Source of the DNA: Brevundimonas sp.
GTDB taxonomy: Bacteria; Pseudomonadota; Alphaproteobacteria; Caulobacterales; Caulobacteraceae
Assembly (NCBI RefSeq): GCF_016742135.1
Contig: NZ_JACVCG010000001.1
Location: 372,001 to 436,000, forward strand
Length of the DNA: 64,000 nt
Reading direction: 5' to 3'
In this document: positions 34,620 through 45,173 of the stretch, in pieces
How the letters are laid out: each line of letters starts with the position of its first letter
How positions within the stretch are numbered: the first letter of the stretch is position 1
The notes under the pieces: generated by a model
What the model saw: the letters and a program-made list of their open reading frames with translations, nothing else
Database searches by the model: none
Told to the model about the DNA's origin: nothing
Program-made: the position numbers and the translations under genes

Positions 34620-35337
34620 GGCGGACGTCGTCCCTCTGCATCAGGTGCGGCATCAGGAAAAGCCCGACCAGAAAGCCGCCAAGATGAGCCTCCCATGCGA
34701 GCTTAATCTGCACATCTCCTGACCGTGAGATGGCAAAGAGCAGAGCGATCAGGACGATGTTGCTGATCGTGGCATCCCGCACCGCCAGACCGACCTGCTT
34801 CGACCAGAGGGGAACGGGTTCCGGCTCCGGCCCGGCTCTCGCCGCTGCACCCCAAAGGCCGAAGATCGCTCCGGAAGCCCCGACCATGGGGAGGTCGCTG
34901 GTAGGGTTGAAGGCCAGAAACAAGGCTGCGCCTGCTAGACCAGCGGCGAAATAGAGAGTGCTGTAGCGACCCCACCCCGGGATCCCGCTCCCCAGCTTCG
35001 CATATACGATCGGGCTGAGGGCCAGGAGGCCGGCGACGTTCATCCAAAGGTGAGACAGGCCCGCATGAGCAAACATATGGGTGAAGAGGCGATGGATATG
35101 CCCGTCAGCGATCAAGGGGCCGGATAGAGCCCAAGCAACAGGTCCGCCGTTAAAGAGAGCGAAGACAAAGGCCGCGACGATCAGCCCGGTCATCGCGAGG
35201 CCCGGACCGCTGTGGTCCAGGGCGAGGTCTTTCCAGGTGCGCAGACTGAAGGGTGAGCTGCCGGTGCCGATCCGGCCGCTGGACGTGCGCTGCAGGGCGG
35301 ATTCCTTACGCCGGGCCTGAAGCGGTTCGAAGCTCAT
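34585..35337 (-). CDS. Rhomboid-family intramembrane serine protease
   Basis: A 250-residue polytopic protein with about six helices. Active-site features of rhomboids are present: the L1-region FTHMFAHAGLSHLWMN, catalytic Ser in GASGAIFG, and the catalytic His in EAHLGGFLVGLF. A cytosolic N-terminus of about 45 residues precedes the first helix. It cleaves transmembrane substrates; none is suggested. It starts 39 bp after smc ends on the same strand and may be cotranscribed with it. It overlaps the convergent WecG-like gene by 35 bp. Confidence 0.88.
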   Translation of the reverse strand: MSFEPLQARRKESALQRTSSGRIGTGSSPFSLRTWKDLALDHSGPGLAMTGLIVAAFVFALFNGGPVAWALSGPLIADGHIHRLFTHMFAHAGLSHLWMNVAGLLALSPIVYAKLGSGIPGWGRYSTLYFAAGLAGAALFLAFNPTSDLPMVGASGAIFGLWGAAARAGPEPEPVPLWSKQVGLAVRDATISNIVLIALLFAISRSGDVQIKLAWEAHLGGFLVGLFLMPHLMQRDDVRLTASAPTSGHP

Positions 35338-35376
35338 GTGCAGACCATGGCCGTGATGCCGCCGGGCGGCAAGACA

Positions 35377-38300
35377 CTACGCCACCAGCTTCTCGGCCTG
35401 TTTCAGGTCCACGCTGACCAGCTGGGAGACGCCGCGCTCGGGCATGGTGACGCCGTACAGGCGATCCATACGGCTCATGGTCACCGGATTGTGGGTGATG
35501 ACGATGAAGCGGGTGTCGGTGCGATTGCGCATTTCGTTCAGCATGCGGCAGAAGCGGTCGACATTGGCGTCGTCCAGCGGCGCATCGACCTCGTCCAGCA
35601 CGCAGACGGGGGCGGGATTGGCGAGGAAGACGGCAAAGATCAGCGCGGCGGCCGTCAAGGCCTGTTCGCCGCCGGACATCAGGCTCATGACCGCCAGCCG
35701 CTTGCCGGGCGGGCAGGCGTAGATTTCGAGGCCGGCCTCCAGTGGATCGTCGCTCTCGACCAGTTTCAGTTCGGCCTGACCGCCGTCGAACAGGGCCTCG
35801 AACAGGGCCTTGAAGTTGTCGTTGATGATGTCGAACGCGGCCAGCAGGCGCTCGCGCCCCTCGGCGTTCAGTTCTTCGATGCCATCGCGCAGGCGGGCGA
35901 TGGCGGTGGTCAGATCGGCGCGTTCGGTGCGCATGGCCTCCAGCCGGTCCGCGTATTCGCCGGCTTCTTCCTCGGCGCGCAGGTTAACGGCGCCGAGGTG
36001 CTCGCGCTCGCGCTCCAGACCGGCCAGAAGGCTTTCAGCGCCGGCCACGTCGGCGGGACGGGCGACGGCGTCCTCCGACAGTTTGGCCTCGAGCGCTTCG
36101 GGAGACAGCTGCGAGGCCTCGCGGAGCCGGTTAACGGCCAAGTCCAGGGCATCCTCGGTCGCACGGGCGCGCTCGACCAGTCCGGCGCGGGCCTCTCGGG
36201 CCTGTGAGGCGGCGGCATCGGCGACGCGGGAGGCGCGATCCGCCTCGGTCGCCCGTGCTTCTGCCTCGGCCAGGGCGTCGGATGCAGCCTTCTTGCGTGC
36301 TTCAGCGGCGGTCAGGGTGTCGAGCAGGGCATTGCGCTTGCCGGTGAACTGGTCGGGGGCCTGTGCCGCGACCTTGAGCTGATCGGCCGTCCGGGCCTGT
36401 TCGGTCTTGAGGGCGGACAGGCGGGTGCGGGCCTCCTCGCTCCGGCCGGACCAGGCGTCGCGCTCGCGGATCAGGCTATGCAGCTGGCGGGTGCGTCCCT
36501 CCACGGCGCGGGCTTCTGTGTCGCGGTCAAGGCGGGCCTGGGCGGTGGCGGCGCGGGTAGTCTCGGCAACGGTCCGGGCCTCGGCGACACGGGCCCTGAG
36601 GTCGTCCGGAGAGGTGGCGGGGCTCTCGACGGCGCGGGAGGCTTCGACCGCTGCCGAGGCGGCTGCAATCTCGGTGTCCAGACGGGCCAGGGCCTCGTCC
36701 AGCGACTGGGCGCGCGCTTCTCGCCGGGCGGTGTCGCGGGCCAGAGCCTCGACCCGGTCGCGGGCGGCGGCGACGGCCTTGTCGAGGGTGAAGGGCACGA
36801 GGCGCGCGGCCTTCACCGCCTCATCCGCAGCGCGCAGGCGCTCGGTCAGGGATTTCAGTTCGGCCTGGGCAGCCTCCAGCGCGGGGCGGCCCTGATCGAT
36901 CTCGGTCTCGACCTCCGACAGGCGGGTGCGCTGCTCCAGCCGGATGGCGGCGGGGCGGGGAGCCTCGGCCCGGACCACCAGTCCATCCCAGCGATAAAGG
37001 TCGCCCTCGCGTGTCACCAGACGGGCCCCCACCGGGAGGCGGCGGGCCAGTTGCGGGGCCAGGTCGGCAGTGGCCACGCCGCACCAGGCGAGGCGCGCGG
37101 AAAGGGCGTCGGGAGCCGTGACGTGGTCGGTCAGGGGGGTGACGCCTTCGGGCCAGACGGGGGGCGCGGCCTCGGCCCCGGACCAGTGGGCCGCGGCGGC
37201 AGGGTCGAGGGCGGCGTCCAGGTCCTCGCCCAGTGCTGCGGCCAGCGCGGCCTCATAGCCCCGGGCGGCCTGGACGGAATCGAGGGCCGGCGGGTGGTCG
37301 CGTTTGCCCCGCGCCAGAAGCTGGGCCAGGCCCCGGGCCTCGGTCTGCAGGCGTCCCAGCCTGTCCTCGAGGGTGCGAGCGGCGGTGCGGGCGTCCTGTT
37401 CGGCTCGGGCCAGCTCGGCACGGTCGGCCTCGGCCTGTTCGATGGCGTCGCGGGCTGCGGCCAGATCGGCCTGGGCCCTGGCCAGCGCCGCTTCGGCCTC
37501 AGCCTGTTCGGGGCTGTCGGAGGGGGCCAGCGCCTCACGCTCGGCGGCGGTCTGGTCGCGGGAAGCCTCAAGCCGCGCCAGCCGCGTTTCGGCTTCCTCG
37601 CGCCTGGCGGACTCGGCGCGGGCGCGGGCCTCGACGGCGGCCAGCTCAGAGGTCAGGCGCTCGACCTCGGCCTCGGCGGTCTGGCGCATGGCCTCGGCCT
37701 GTTCGAGGGCGCGATCCAGCTCGGGGCCACGGGTCGGTGCGGCCTCGATCTCGGCCTCGAGCGCGGCGACCGCTTCGGAAAGACGGGTCAGCTCACCTTC
37801 GGCATCGCCGGCCATGGCGGTCTCACGGGCGATGTCGCCGGCAATGCGGGCCGCTTCACGCTCCAGCCGTTCCACCTCGGCGCGGGCGGCCTGCTCGGCC
37901 ATATCGAGACGATCGCGCTCCAGCGTGGCGCGGTGGAGGACGGCGCCGGCGACGGCGTCTTCCTCACGCGCTGGCTTGAGGCCCTCCTGGGCCTTGAGCG
38001 CCTCGGTCCGGGCGTGGGCGGCGGCGACTTCGGCACGGCCGACCTCGGCTTCGGCCTCGCGCAGGGTGGTCGTCGCGTCGTCCCGGGCCTGGACGGCTTC
38101 CTTCCAGCGGGCCAGCAGGACGGCGGATTGCAGGGCGCGGATCTCGGCGGAAATCTTGCGGTACTTTTCGGCCTGACGGGCTTCGCGCTTCAGGCGGCTG
38201 AGGGCGGTTTCCAGCTCCTTGCCGATGTCGTCCAGCCGGTCGAGGTTGGTCTCGGCGGCCTTGAGGCGCAGCTCGGCCTCATGCCGACGGGTGTGCAGGC

Positions 38301-38814
38301 CCGAGACGCCGCCGGCCTCTTCCAGGATACGCCGCCGGTTCTGGGGCTTGGCGGCGATCAGCTCGGAGATCTGACCCTGACGGACGAGCGCCGGGGAGTT
38401 GGCGCCGGTCGAGGCATCGGCGAACAGCAGCTGGATGTCGCGCGCGCGCACTTCCTTGCCGTTGATGCGATAGGTCGAGCCCTGCCCCCGGTCGATGCGT
38501 CGCGACACTTCAAGCACGGCCGAGTCGGTGAAGGGTTGCGGCGCCCGCCGTTGGCTGTTGTCGATGCTGAGCGAGACCTCGGCATGGCTGCGCGCCGGGC
38601 GGTCTGCGGCGCCCGCAAAGATGACGTCGTCCATGCCCTGACCGCGCATGGCCTTGGCGGAGTTGGCCCCCATGACCCAGCGCAGGGATTCCAGCACATT
38701 GGATTTGCCGCAGCCGTTGGGACCAACGATGCCGGTCAGCCCCGGGGTGATGTGCACCTCGGTCGGATCGACGAAGGATTTGAACCCGACAAGCCTGAGC
38801 CGCTGGAACTGCAT
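35377..38814 (-). CDS. smc: Chromosome segregation ATPase SMC
   Basis: A 1145-residue condensin subunit. Walker [10 protein letters not shown] is at residues 31-39; the hinge lies around 500-620, between two long Ala/Glu-rich coiled coils (about 170-490 and 640-980); the C-terminal signature [13 protein letters not shown] and the Walker [14 protein letters not shown] complete the ATPase head. Length is normal. SMC loads with ScpAB near parS and aligns the chromosome arms. It is preceded by two DsbA-like genes and dciA on the same strand, and followed by the rhomboid gene. The very high Ala content explains many spurious open frames on the other strand. Confidence 0.97.
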   Translation of the reverse strand: MQFQRLRLVGFKSFVDPTEVHITPGLTGIVGPNGCGKSNVLESLRWVMGANSAKAMRGQGMDDVIFAGAADRPARSHAEVSLSIDNSQRRAPQPFTDSAVLEVSRRIDRGQGSTYRINGKEVRARDIQLLFADASTGANSPALVRQGQISELIAAKPQNRRRILEEAGGVSGLHTRRHEAELRLKAAETNLDRLDDIGKELETALSRLKREARQAEKYRKISAEIRALQSAVLLARWKEAVQARDDATTTLREAEAEVGRAEVAAAHARTEALKAQEGLKPAREEDAVAGAVLHRATLERDRLDMAEQAARAEVERLEREAARIAGDIARETAMAGDAEGELTRLSEAVAALEAEIEAAPTRGPELDRALEQAEAMRQTAEAEVERLTSELAAVEARARAESARREEAETRLARLEASRDQTAAEREALAPSDSPEQAEAEAALARAQADLAAARDAIEQAEADRAELARAEQDARTAARTLEDRLGRLQTEARGLAQLLARGKRDHPPALDSVQAARGYEAALAAALGEDLDAALDPAAAAHWSGAEAAPPVWPEGVTPLTDHVTAPDALSARLAWCGVATADLAPQLARRLPVGARLVTREGDLYRWDGLVVRAEAPRPAAIRLEQRTRLSEVETEIDQGRPALEAAQAELKSLTERLRAADEAVKAARLVPFTLDKAVAAARDRVEALARDTARREARAQSLDEALARLDTEIAAASAAVEASRAVESPATSPDDLRARVAEARTVAETTRAATAQARLDRDTEARAVEGRTRQLHSLIRERDAWSGRSEEARTRLSALKTEQARTADQLKVAAQAPDQFTGKRNALLDTLTAAEARKKAASDALAEAEARATEADRASRVADAAASQAREARAGLVERARATEDALDLAVNRLREASQLSPEALEAKLSEDAVARPADVAGAESLLAGLEREREHLGAVNLRAEEEAGEYADRLEAMRTERADLTTAIARLRDGIEELNAEGRERLLAAFDIINDNFKALFEALFDGGQAELKLVESDDPLEAGLEIYACPPGKRLAVMSLMSGGEQALTAAALIFAVFLANPAPVCVLDEVDAPLDDANVDRFCRMLNEMRNRTDTRFIVITHNPVTMSRMDRLYGVTMPERGVSQLVSVDLKQAEKLVA

Positions 38815-38826
38815 CGGGCCGGAGCG

Positions 38827-39489
38827 TCAGTCGGCCGAAAGGGTCGCGGGACGCGGCCGGCCGACGATGGCGGCCTCGATCTCATCAGCCGTGCGGGCCG
38901 GCGTCACGACACCGTCGAGGAACAGGGTCGGAGTGCTGCGCACCCCCAGGCTGGAGGCTTGCCGGGCGCGGGTTTCGATTTCGGCATAACGGCTGTCATC
39001 ATTGACGCAGGCCTGGGCCTGGTCGAGCGGCAGGTCGGCTGCCGTGGCGGCCGAGATCAGCCAGCCGTCCACATTGCCGCTTCTCAGATAGGTGGCCTGA
39101 CCCCGGAACAGGGCACCGAGGGCATCGTCGTAATGTTCGGGAGCCGCACAGCGGGCCAGCACGGCACCCGCCAACGCCAGTTCCGGCGGATTGGTGGGCA
39201 GATCCCGCCAGACGACCCGCACCTGACCGGTGTCGATCAGGCGCCGCTTGATCTCGGGGAAGTCTGCCTCGTGCCAGTCGGCACAGTGCCCGCAGACCGT
39301 TGAGAGATAGGCGGTCAAGGTCACGGGCGCGTCGTCCCGACCAAGGGTGCGATCGGCGGGATCGACCGCCAGCACACGCTCGGGCGCGGCCATGGGCGGC
39401 GAGCCCGGCCGCACGGTCTGCTGGGCCAGCGCCGGCTGGCCCAGGGCGAGAACCGCCAAGGCGGCCAGTGTGGCGAGGCCCGCGCGCAT
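38827..39489 (-). CDS. DsbA-family thioredoxin-fold protein, secreted
   Basis: A 220-residue protein with a signal peptide (LATLAALAVLALGQPALAQ) and a DsbA-like domain containing redox motif CGHC (LSTVCGHCADW) near residue 66, a helical insert and the cis-Pro segment RSTPTLFLDG. It probably makes or reduces disulfides in the periplasm. ATG 39487-39489 is preferred over a TTG one codon earlier because of an upstream AGGG. It starts 5 bp after its paralogue's stop and ends 12 bp before smc starts. Confidence 0.88.
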   Translation of the reverse strand: MRAGLATLAALAVLALGQPALAQQTVRPGSPPMAAPERVLAVDPADRTLGRDDAPVTLTAYLSTVCGHCADWHEADFPEIKRRLIDTGQVRVVWRDLPTNPPELALAGAVLARCAAPEHYDDALGALFRGQATYLRSGNVDGWLISAATAADLPLDQAQACVNDDSRYAEIETRARQASSLGVRSTPTLFLDGVVTPARTADEIEAAIVGRPRPATLSAD

Positions 39490-39494
39490 CAACC

Positions 39495-40145
39495 CTACTT
39501 GGCCAGCTCGGCGTCGACAGCGGCTGAGAGGCCCGCCATCGAGCTGTCAGCCACCCGCGTCCCGTTGACGAAGAAGGTGGGGGTGCCCGTCACGCCTGCG
39601 GACCGTCCCGACTGAATGCGTTCTTCCAGGGCAGCCAAGGCCTGAGGATCGGTGACGCAGGTGCGGTACTCTTCCTCGCTCAGGCCGACCGAGGTGGCGA
39701 TACGGCTGAGCGTGGCTGCGGGGGGCACGCCCTGCTGCCATTCACGCTGGCTGGCCATGATCTCCTCGACCACCTGGAAATAGCGGTCCTCGCCGGCGCA
39801 GCGGGCCAGGAGGAAGCCTGCGGCGGCCACATCAGCCGGGGGCGTCGGAAATTCGCGGAAGACGTAGCGAACCTTGTTGGTGTCGACATATTTGGCCTTG
39901 AACTCGGGCCAGACGCGTTCCTGCCAGGCGGCGCAGACCCCGCAGGTGACCGAGGCGTACTCGACGACCGTGACCTTGGCCCCTTCGGGCGCGCCCTTGG
40001 CCATGTCGCCCTGGGCCGTCTGACTGCCTTCGGACCCGCCGCAGGCCGCGAGCGTGCCCATGGCGGCCAGCGCCGCACCCGTGATGGCGGCGCGGCGGCT
40101 CATGGCGGCAAAGCGGAAACGGGCGGTCTTGTTGCCGGTGGACAT
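39495..40145 (-). CDS. DsbA-family thioredoxin-fold lipoprotein
   Basis: A 216-residue paralogue of the preceding gene. A twin-arginine-like stretch (SRRAAITGAALAA) leads to lipobox LAACGG, so it is likely anchored to the membrane. The redox motif is CGVC (ASVTCGVCAAW), with the cis-Pro region VTGTPTFFVNG. An AGAGG ribosome site precedes the ATG. It resembles the Caulobacterales DsbA-like proteins upstream of smc. Its substrate or partner oxidase (DsbB or VKOR type) is not in the window. Confidence 0.88.
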   Translation of the reverse strand: MSTGNKTARFRFAAMSRRAAITGAALAAMGTLAACGGSEGSQTAQGDMAKGAPEGAKVTVVEYASVTCGVCAAWQERVWPEFKAKYVDTNKVRYVFREFPTPPADVAAAGFLLARCAGEDRYFQVVEEIMASQREWQQGVPPAATLSRIATSVGLSEEEYRTCVTDPQALAALEERIQSGRSAGVTGTPTFFVNGTRVADSSMAGLSAAVDAELAK

Positions 40146-40254
40146 GGGTCAATCCTCTTGACGGTCAGCGCGCGGAAGGCAGGTCATATACAGCGAGTCC
40201 TTGGCTAGGACCCAGCCTTGGCTTTGTCGAGACGCCTTGCGGCAAAGTTTTGTC

Positions 40255-40848
40255 CTAGGACGAGCGGGGACCCCGGTTCAACACGCTGCGGCCCAGGCGT
40301 TCGAGCGCTGCGGCCAAGGGCGCGGGGGCGGCGGAGACCGAGGCCTTGAGCGCGGCCTCATCGGCGGCACCGAGCGGAGGAGGGATGGCAGGCTTGGTCA
40401 GGGGAGCGCGCGAGCGTGTGGCACGGGGCCCGATCGGTCCCTGGGCGATGCGGAGGCGCTCGACAGCGCCCTGGCCTAGGAACAGATTGACCCGCTCCAG
40501 AATGTCCGCGGACTGGTGCTGGATCAACAGGGCGGCAGGGCCTGCCACACGCAGCTCCAGCGTGGCGCCGGCTGGCTTGCCGTCCGGGCCCTTGCGCGGG
40601 CGGGTCAGTTTCTGCGGGCGGGTGACGGCGGCCAATCGTTCGCCGACGATTTCCGGCCAGCGCGCCTCAAGCGCTTCGGCGCCACGACCATAGCGGTCGT
40701 CCAGGGTGCGGATCAGCTTTTCCAGCGCCCGGCCGACACGCGGGGCAGGACGCGGCAGGGGACGCGTCTTGCGGCGGGCAAGAATTTCGCGGGTTTCGTC
40801 TTCCGTGGGCAGCGGGCGGGGCATGGTGTCTCTATACCCCGGGATCAC
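40255..40848 (-). CDS. dciA: DciA-family (DUF721) putative replicative helicase loader
   Basis: A 197-residue basic protein. The DUF721 domain occupies residues 40-150 (LDDRYGRGAEALEARWPEIVGERLAAVTRP, then LELRVAGPAALLIQHQS and ERVNLFLGQGAVERLRI), and the C-terminal tail is rich in Pro/Ala. DciA is the loader of DnaB in bacteria lacking DnaC. GTG 40846-40848 has a strong AGGAGG five nt upstream; an inner ATG (MPRPLPT, 40824) is also possible. It is the first gene of the dciA-dsbA-dsbA-smc run, divergent from mutY with a 10-bp gap. Confidence 0.85.
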   Translation of the reverse strand: MIPGYRDTMPRPLPTEDETREILARRKTRPLPRPAPRVGRALEKLIRTLDDRYGRGAEALEARWPEIVGERLAAVTRPQKLTRPRKGPDGKPAGATLELRVAGPAALLIQHQSADILERVNLFLGQGAVERLRIAQGPIGPRATRSRAPLTKPAIPPPLGAADEAALKASVSAAPAPLAAALERLGRSVLNRGPRSS

Positions 40849-40858
40849 GTGGCCTCCT

Positions 40859-41914
40859 ATGCTGGCGACGATGAGCTCTCCCGATTCTGACAGACTGGCC
40901 GCGATCCGACAGGCACTGATGTCCTGGTATGGGGCTCATGCCCGGGCGCTGCCGTGGCGCATGCCGCCGGGGTCTGCGGCGCGGGCCGATCCCTATCGGG
41001 TCTGGTTGTCAGAGGTGATGCTGCAGCAGACCACCGTGCCCCATGCGACGCCCTATTTCGAAGCCTTCACCACGCGCTGGCCGACGGTGGAGGCCTTGGC
41101 GGCGGCAGAGGACGAGGCCGTCATGGGGGCGTGGGCGGGACTGGGATACTATGCCCGCGCCCGGAACCTGCTGGCCTGTGCCCGGGCGGTGGCGCGCGAC
41201 CATGGCGGGGTGTTTCCGGGTACCGAAGAGGGTCTGCGCGCCCTGCCGGGGCTGGGGACCTATACGGCGGCGGCGGTGGCGGCGATCGCCTTTGGCCGCC
41301 GGGCTGTGGTGGTCGACGGCAATGTCGAGCGGGTCTTGGCGCGGCTGTTTACCGTCGAGACGCCGCTGCCGAAGGCGCGCCCCGAACTGCGGGCGCTGGC
41401 TGATGCCCTGACGCCGGAGCCGGAGGCGTTCGATCCGGGCGACTGGGCCCAGGCCCTGATGGACCTGGGCTCGCGCATCTGTCGGCCCCGGTCGCCCCTG
41501 TGCGGCGAGTGCCCGCTGGCCGGGGACTGTCAGGCGCGGGCCAGCGGCATGCCCGAGGCCTGGCCAAAAAAGATGGCCAAGGTGCCAAAGCCCCGGCGCG
41601 AGGGTGTGGTCTGGGTATTGGTCGATGGCGCGGGCCGGGTCGGTCTGGTGAAGAGGCCAGACAAGGGCCTGCTGGGCGGCATGCTGGCGCTGCCCACGGG
41701 CGGTTGGGATGGCGACGAAAATGTCGCTGAGCCGGTCGATGCAGAATGGCGGAACGTCGGCACGGTCCGCCACGTCTTCACCCATTTCGAGCTAGAGCTG
41801 ATCGTGATGCGGGCGGAGGGGGAGGCCGACCTGATCTGGCGCGAGGTTGCGGAGGCGCGCGCGGCCCTGCCGACGGTATTCAGGAAAGGGCTGGATCGGG
41901 CTCTGGCCTACTGA
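40859..41914 (+). CDS. mutY: A/G-specific adenine DNA glycosylase MutY
   Basis: A 351-residue base-excision enzyme that removes A paired with 8-oxo-G. The HhH-GPD domain includes SEVMLQQTTVPHATPYF, the helix-hairpin-helix LPGLGTYTAAAVAAIAFG, and the catalytic Asp in VVDGNVERVLARLF; the 4Fe-4S site is CRPRSPLCGECPLAGDC (C-x6-C-x2-C-x5-C). The C-terminal NUDIX-like 8-oxo-G recognition domain follows, as in family members. ATG 40859 (MLATMSSPD) or 40871 (MSSPD) is the start; the longer upstream frame is not family-like. It is divergent from dciA. Confidence 0.95.
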   Translation: MLATMSSPDSDRLAAIRQALMSWYGAHARALPWRMPPGSAARADPYRVWLSEVMLQQTTVPHATPYFEAFTTRWPTVEALAAAEDEAVMGAWAGLGYYARARNLLACARAVARDHGGVFPGTEEGLRALPGLGTYTAAAVAAIAFGRRAVVVDGNVERVLARLFTVETPLPKARPELRALADALTPEPEAFDPGDWAQALMDLGSRICRPRSPLCGECPLAGDCQARASGMPEAWPKKMAKVPKPRREGVVWVLVDGAGRVGLVKRPDKGLLGGMLALPTGGWDGDENVAEPVDAEWRNVGTVRHVFTHFELELIVMRAEGEADLIWREVAEARAALPTVFRKGLDRALAY

Positions 41915-42078
41915 TCCTCCCCTGCGCAGCGGGGGAGGGGGACCACGGAGTGGTGGAGGGGGCGGCTGCACCGAGCACACTCACGGAATTTGCAGACTGC
42001 AGGCGGTGGGAGACGGCGTACCCTGTCCGCCCCCTCCACCGCCTGCGGCGGTCCCCCTCCCCCGTAAACGGGGGAGGA
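41915..42078. repeat. Large inverted repeat element between mutY and ccrM
   Basis: Arms of about 36 bp (41930-41965 and 42027-42064) are inverted copies: both contain CGGGGGAGGGGGACC and GGTGGAGGGGGCGG, with a self-complementary short core that differs between arms (ACCACGGAGTGGT versus CCGCCTGCGGCGG). Outer TCCTCCCC and GGGGAGGA extend the pairing. The loop of about 60 bp has no gene. It is typical of dispersed palindromic intergenic elements, and lies between convergent genes. Confidence 0.75.
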
Positions 42079-42088
42079 ACGGGTCATC

Positions 42089-43210
<1,122 letters not shown>

Positions 43211-43225
43211 TTAAGAGGCGGTTAG
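43211..43225 (-). promoter_or_regulatory. CtrA-like box upstream of ccrM
   Basis: TTAA-N7(GAGGCGG)-TTAG on the plus strand; read towards ccrM it is CTAA-N7-TTAA, one base off the consensus TTAA-N7-TTAA. It lies 46-60 bp upstream of the ccrM start and 69-83 bp before the murC start, so it could serve both divergent genes. Confidence 0.7.
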
Positions 43226-43293
43226 CCCTGTTGCCGAAAGCGAAGGGCGGGGGCGTCTGGCGTCATCCCGACAAAGTCCGCTATGACGCGCCG

Positions 43294-44739
43294 ATGATCG
43301 CACGTCTTCGTCCAGTTCCCTTCCCGATCGGGCCCGTCCACTTCGTCGGCATCGGCGGTATCGGCATGAGCGGCATCGCCGAGATCATGCTCAAGATCGG
43401 CTATCAGGTGCAGGGCTCGGACGCGAAGGCCGGGGCCAATACCGAGCGGCTGGAGCAACTCGGCGCGAAGATCTTCATCGGCCATGACGCCGCCCACGTG
43501 GGCGAGGAGGTCGCGGCGGTCGTCTATTCCACGGCGGTCAAGGCGGACAATCCGGAGCTGACAGTGGCGCGCGGACGGCGCATTCCGCTGGTCCGGCGGG
43601 CCGAGATGCTGGCCGAGCTGATGCGGCTGCAGTTCTCGGTGGCGGTTGGCGGCACCCACGGCAAGACCACCACGACGTCGATGATCGCGGCCCTGCTGGA
43701 TGCCGGCGGTACCGACCCGACCATCGTCAACGGCGGGATCATCAATGCCTATGGGACCAACGCCAAGGTCGGCGACGGCGACTGGATCGTGGTCGAGGCC
43801 GATGAGTCGGACGGCAGCTTCCTGAGGCTGAAGTCCACGGTCGCGGTGGTGACCAATATCGATCCGGAGCATCTGGACCACTACGGCGACTTTGACGGGG
43901 TGCGGAAGGCCTTCGTGGATTTCGTCGAGAACATACCCTTCTACGGCTTTGCCGCCGTCTGTCTGGACCACCCCGAGGTGCAGCGGCTGGTGGCGACCAT
44001 CGATAACCGCCGGTTGGTCACCTATGGCACCAATCCGCAGGCCATGGTGCGGGCGATCAACTGCGACATGGGCCCGGACGGTGCACGCTTCGACGTGGCC
44101 TTCCAGAAGCAGGGGCTGGACGCGCTGGACGAGCCGGATGTGCTGGAGGGCCTGCACCTGCCGATGGCGGGCGCTCACAATGTGTCGAACGCCCTGGCCG
44201 CCATCGCCGTGGCGCGCGAACTGGGCATATCGGACGCCGCGATCCGCGAGGGGTTGGCGGGCTTTGGCGGGGTCAAGCGGCGCTTTACGACCACGGGCGT
44301 GGTCGATGGCGTGCGGATCGTTGACGATTATGGCCACCACCCGGTCGAGATCGCCGCCGTGCTCAAGGCCGCCCGTCAGGTGGTGCACAAGACCGAGGGC
44401 TCGGGCCGGGTGATCGCCGTGGTCCAGCCGCACCGTTACACCCGGCTGCGCGACCTGATGAACGACTTCTCGACCTGTTTTGCCGATGCCGACTCGGTGC
44501 TGGTCGCCGATGTCTATGCGGCAGGCGAGCAACCGATCGAGGGCGTGGACAAGGACGCCCTGGTCGAGGGCATCCGCCGCTTTGGCCACCGTTCGGTGCG
44601 CCCCCTGGAAAGCGCCGCCGCCCTGCCGCGCCTGATCCGCGAAGAGGCCAGGGCCGGCGATCTGGTGGTGCTGCTGGGCGCTGGCGACATCACCGCCTGG
44701 GCCTATGCCCTGCCGGGCCAGCTGGAGGCGCTGGGATGA
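43294..44739 (+). CDS. murC: UDP-N-acetylmuramate:L-alanine ligase
   Basis: A 481-residue Mur ligase, first peptide-adding step of peptidoglycan precursor synthesis. ATG 43294 ([12 protein letters not shown]) starts near the family beginning; the frame upstream uses TTG and would add 21 residues. The N-terminal [17 protein letters not shown] and the ATP loop GTHGKTTTT are both intact, as are QPHRYTR and [10 protein letters not shown]. It opens the second dcw block, with a stop overlapping the GFA gene by 4 bp. Confidence 0.96.
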   Translation: MIARLRPVPFPIGPVHFVGIGGIGMSGIAEIMLKIGYQVQGSDAKAGANTERLEQLGAKIFIGHDAAHVGEEVAAVVYSTAVKADNPELTVARGRRIPLVRRAEMLAELMRLQFSVAVGGTHGKTTTTSMIAALLDAGGTDPTIVNGGIINAYGTNAKVGDGDWIVVEADESDGSFLRLKSTVAVVTNIDPEHLDHYGDFDGVRKAFVDFVENIPFYGFAAVCLDHPEVQRLVATIDNRRLVTYGTNPQAMVRAINCDMGPDGARFDVAFQKQGLDALDEPDVLEGLHLPMAGAHNVSNALAAIAVARELGISDAAIREGLAGFGGVKRRFTTTGVVDGVRIVDDYGHHPVEIAAVLKAARQVVHKTEGSGRVIAVVQPHRYTRLRDLMNDFSTCFADADSVLVADVYAAGEQPIEGVDKDALVEGIRRFGHRSVRPLESAAALPRLIREEARAGDLVVLLGAGDITAWAYALPGQLEALG

Positions 44740-45173
44740 CGGTCACGGGCGGGTGCCAGTGCGGGCGGGTGCGCTACGCCCTGTCGGTGAAGCCGAAAGG
44801 GACGCACTTCTGCCACTGCCGGATGTGCCAGCGCGCGGCGGGCAATGTCTTTGCCGCCCTGACGGGGGTTCGCAAAAGCCAGCTGACCTGGACTCAGGGT
44901 GAGCCTGCCTTCTACCGCAGTTCAAACGTGGCGCAGCGGGGCTTCTGCCGCGACTGCGGAACCCCGCTCTATTTCGGCTACGACAAGGGCGACTGGAACT
45001 GCGTGACCATCGGGTCGCTGGACCATCCCGAGGATGTCACGCTGGAAACCCACTATGGGGTAGAATCGAAACTGCCCTGGCTACAGCTGTGCGACGGCAT
45101 GCCCGAGTATGAGAGCGACGCCAGCGATCCCCGTGCAAGTGGCATGATCTCGAACCAGTCGGAGGATTCATGA
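44736..45173 (+). CDS. GFA (glutathione-dependent formaldehyde-activating) family zinc protein
   Basis: A 145-residue Gfa/CENP-V-fold protein. Zinc cysteines are visible: CQCGRVRY (residues 8-15), [13 protein letters not shown] (25-37) and [11 protein letters not shown] (71-81), the full set for structural and catalytic zinc. The family binds small thiol adducts or has unknown roles. It overlaps murC at its start and murB at its end by 4 bp each, so it is translationally coupled inside a cell-wall operon, an unusual place for it. A cell-wall function cannot be inferred from the fold. Confidence 0.88.
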   Translation: MTVTGGCQCGRVRYALSVKPKGTHFCHCRMCQRAAGNVFAALTGVRKSQLTWTQGEPAFYRSSNVAQRGFCRDCGTPLYFGYDKGDWNCVTIGSLDHPEDVTLETHYGVESKLPWLQLCDGMPEYESDASDPRASGMISNQSEDS

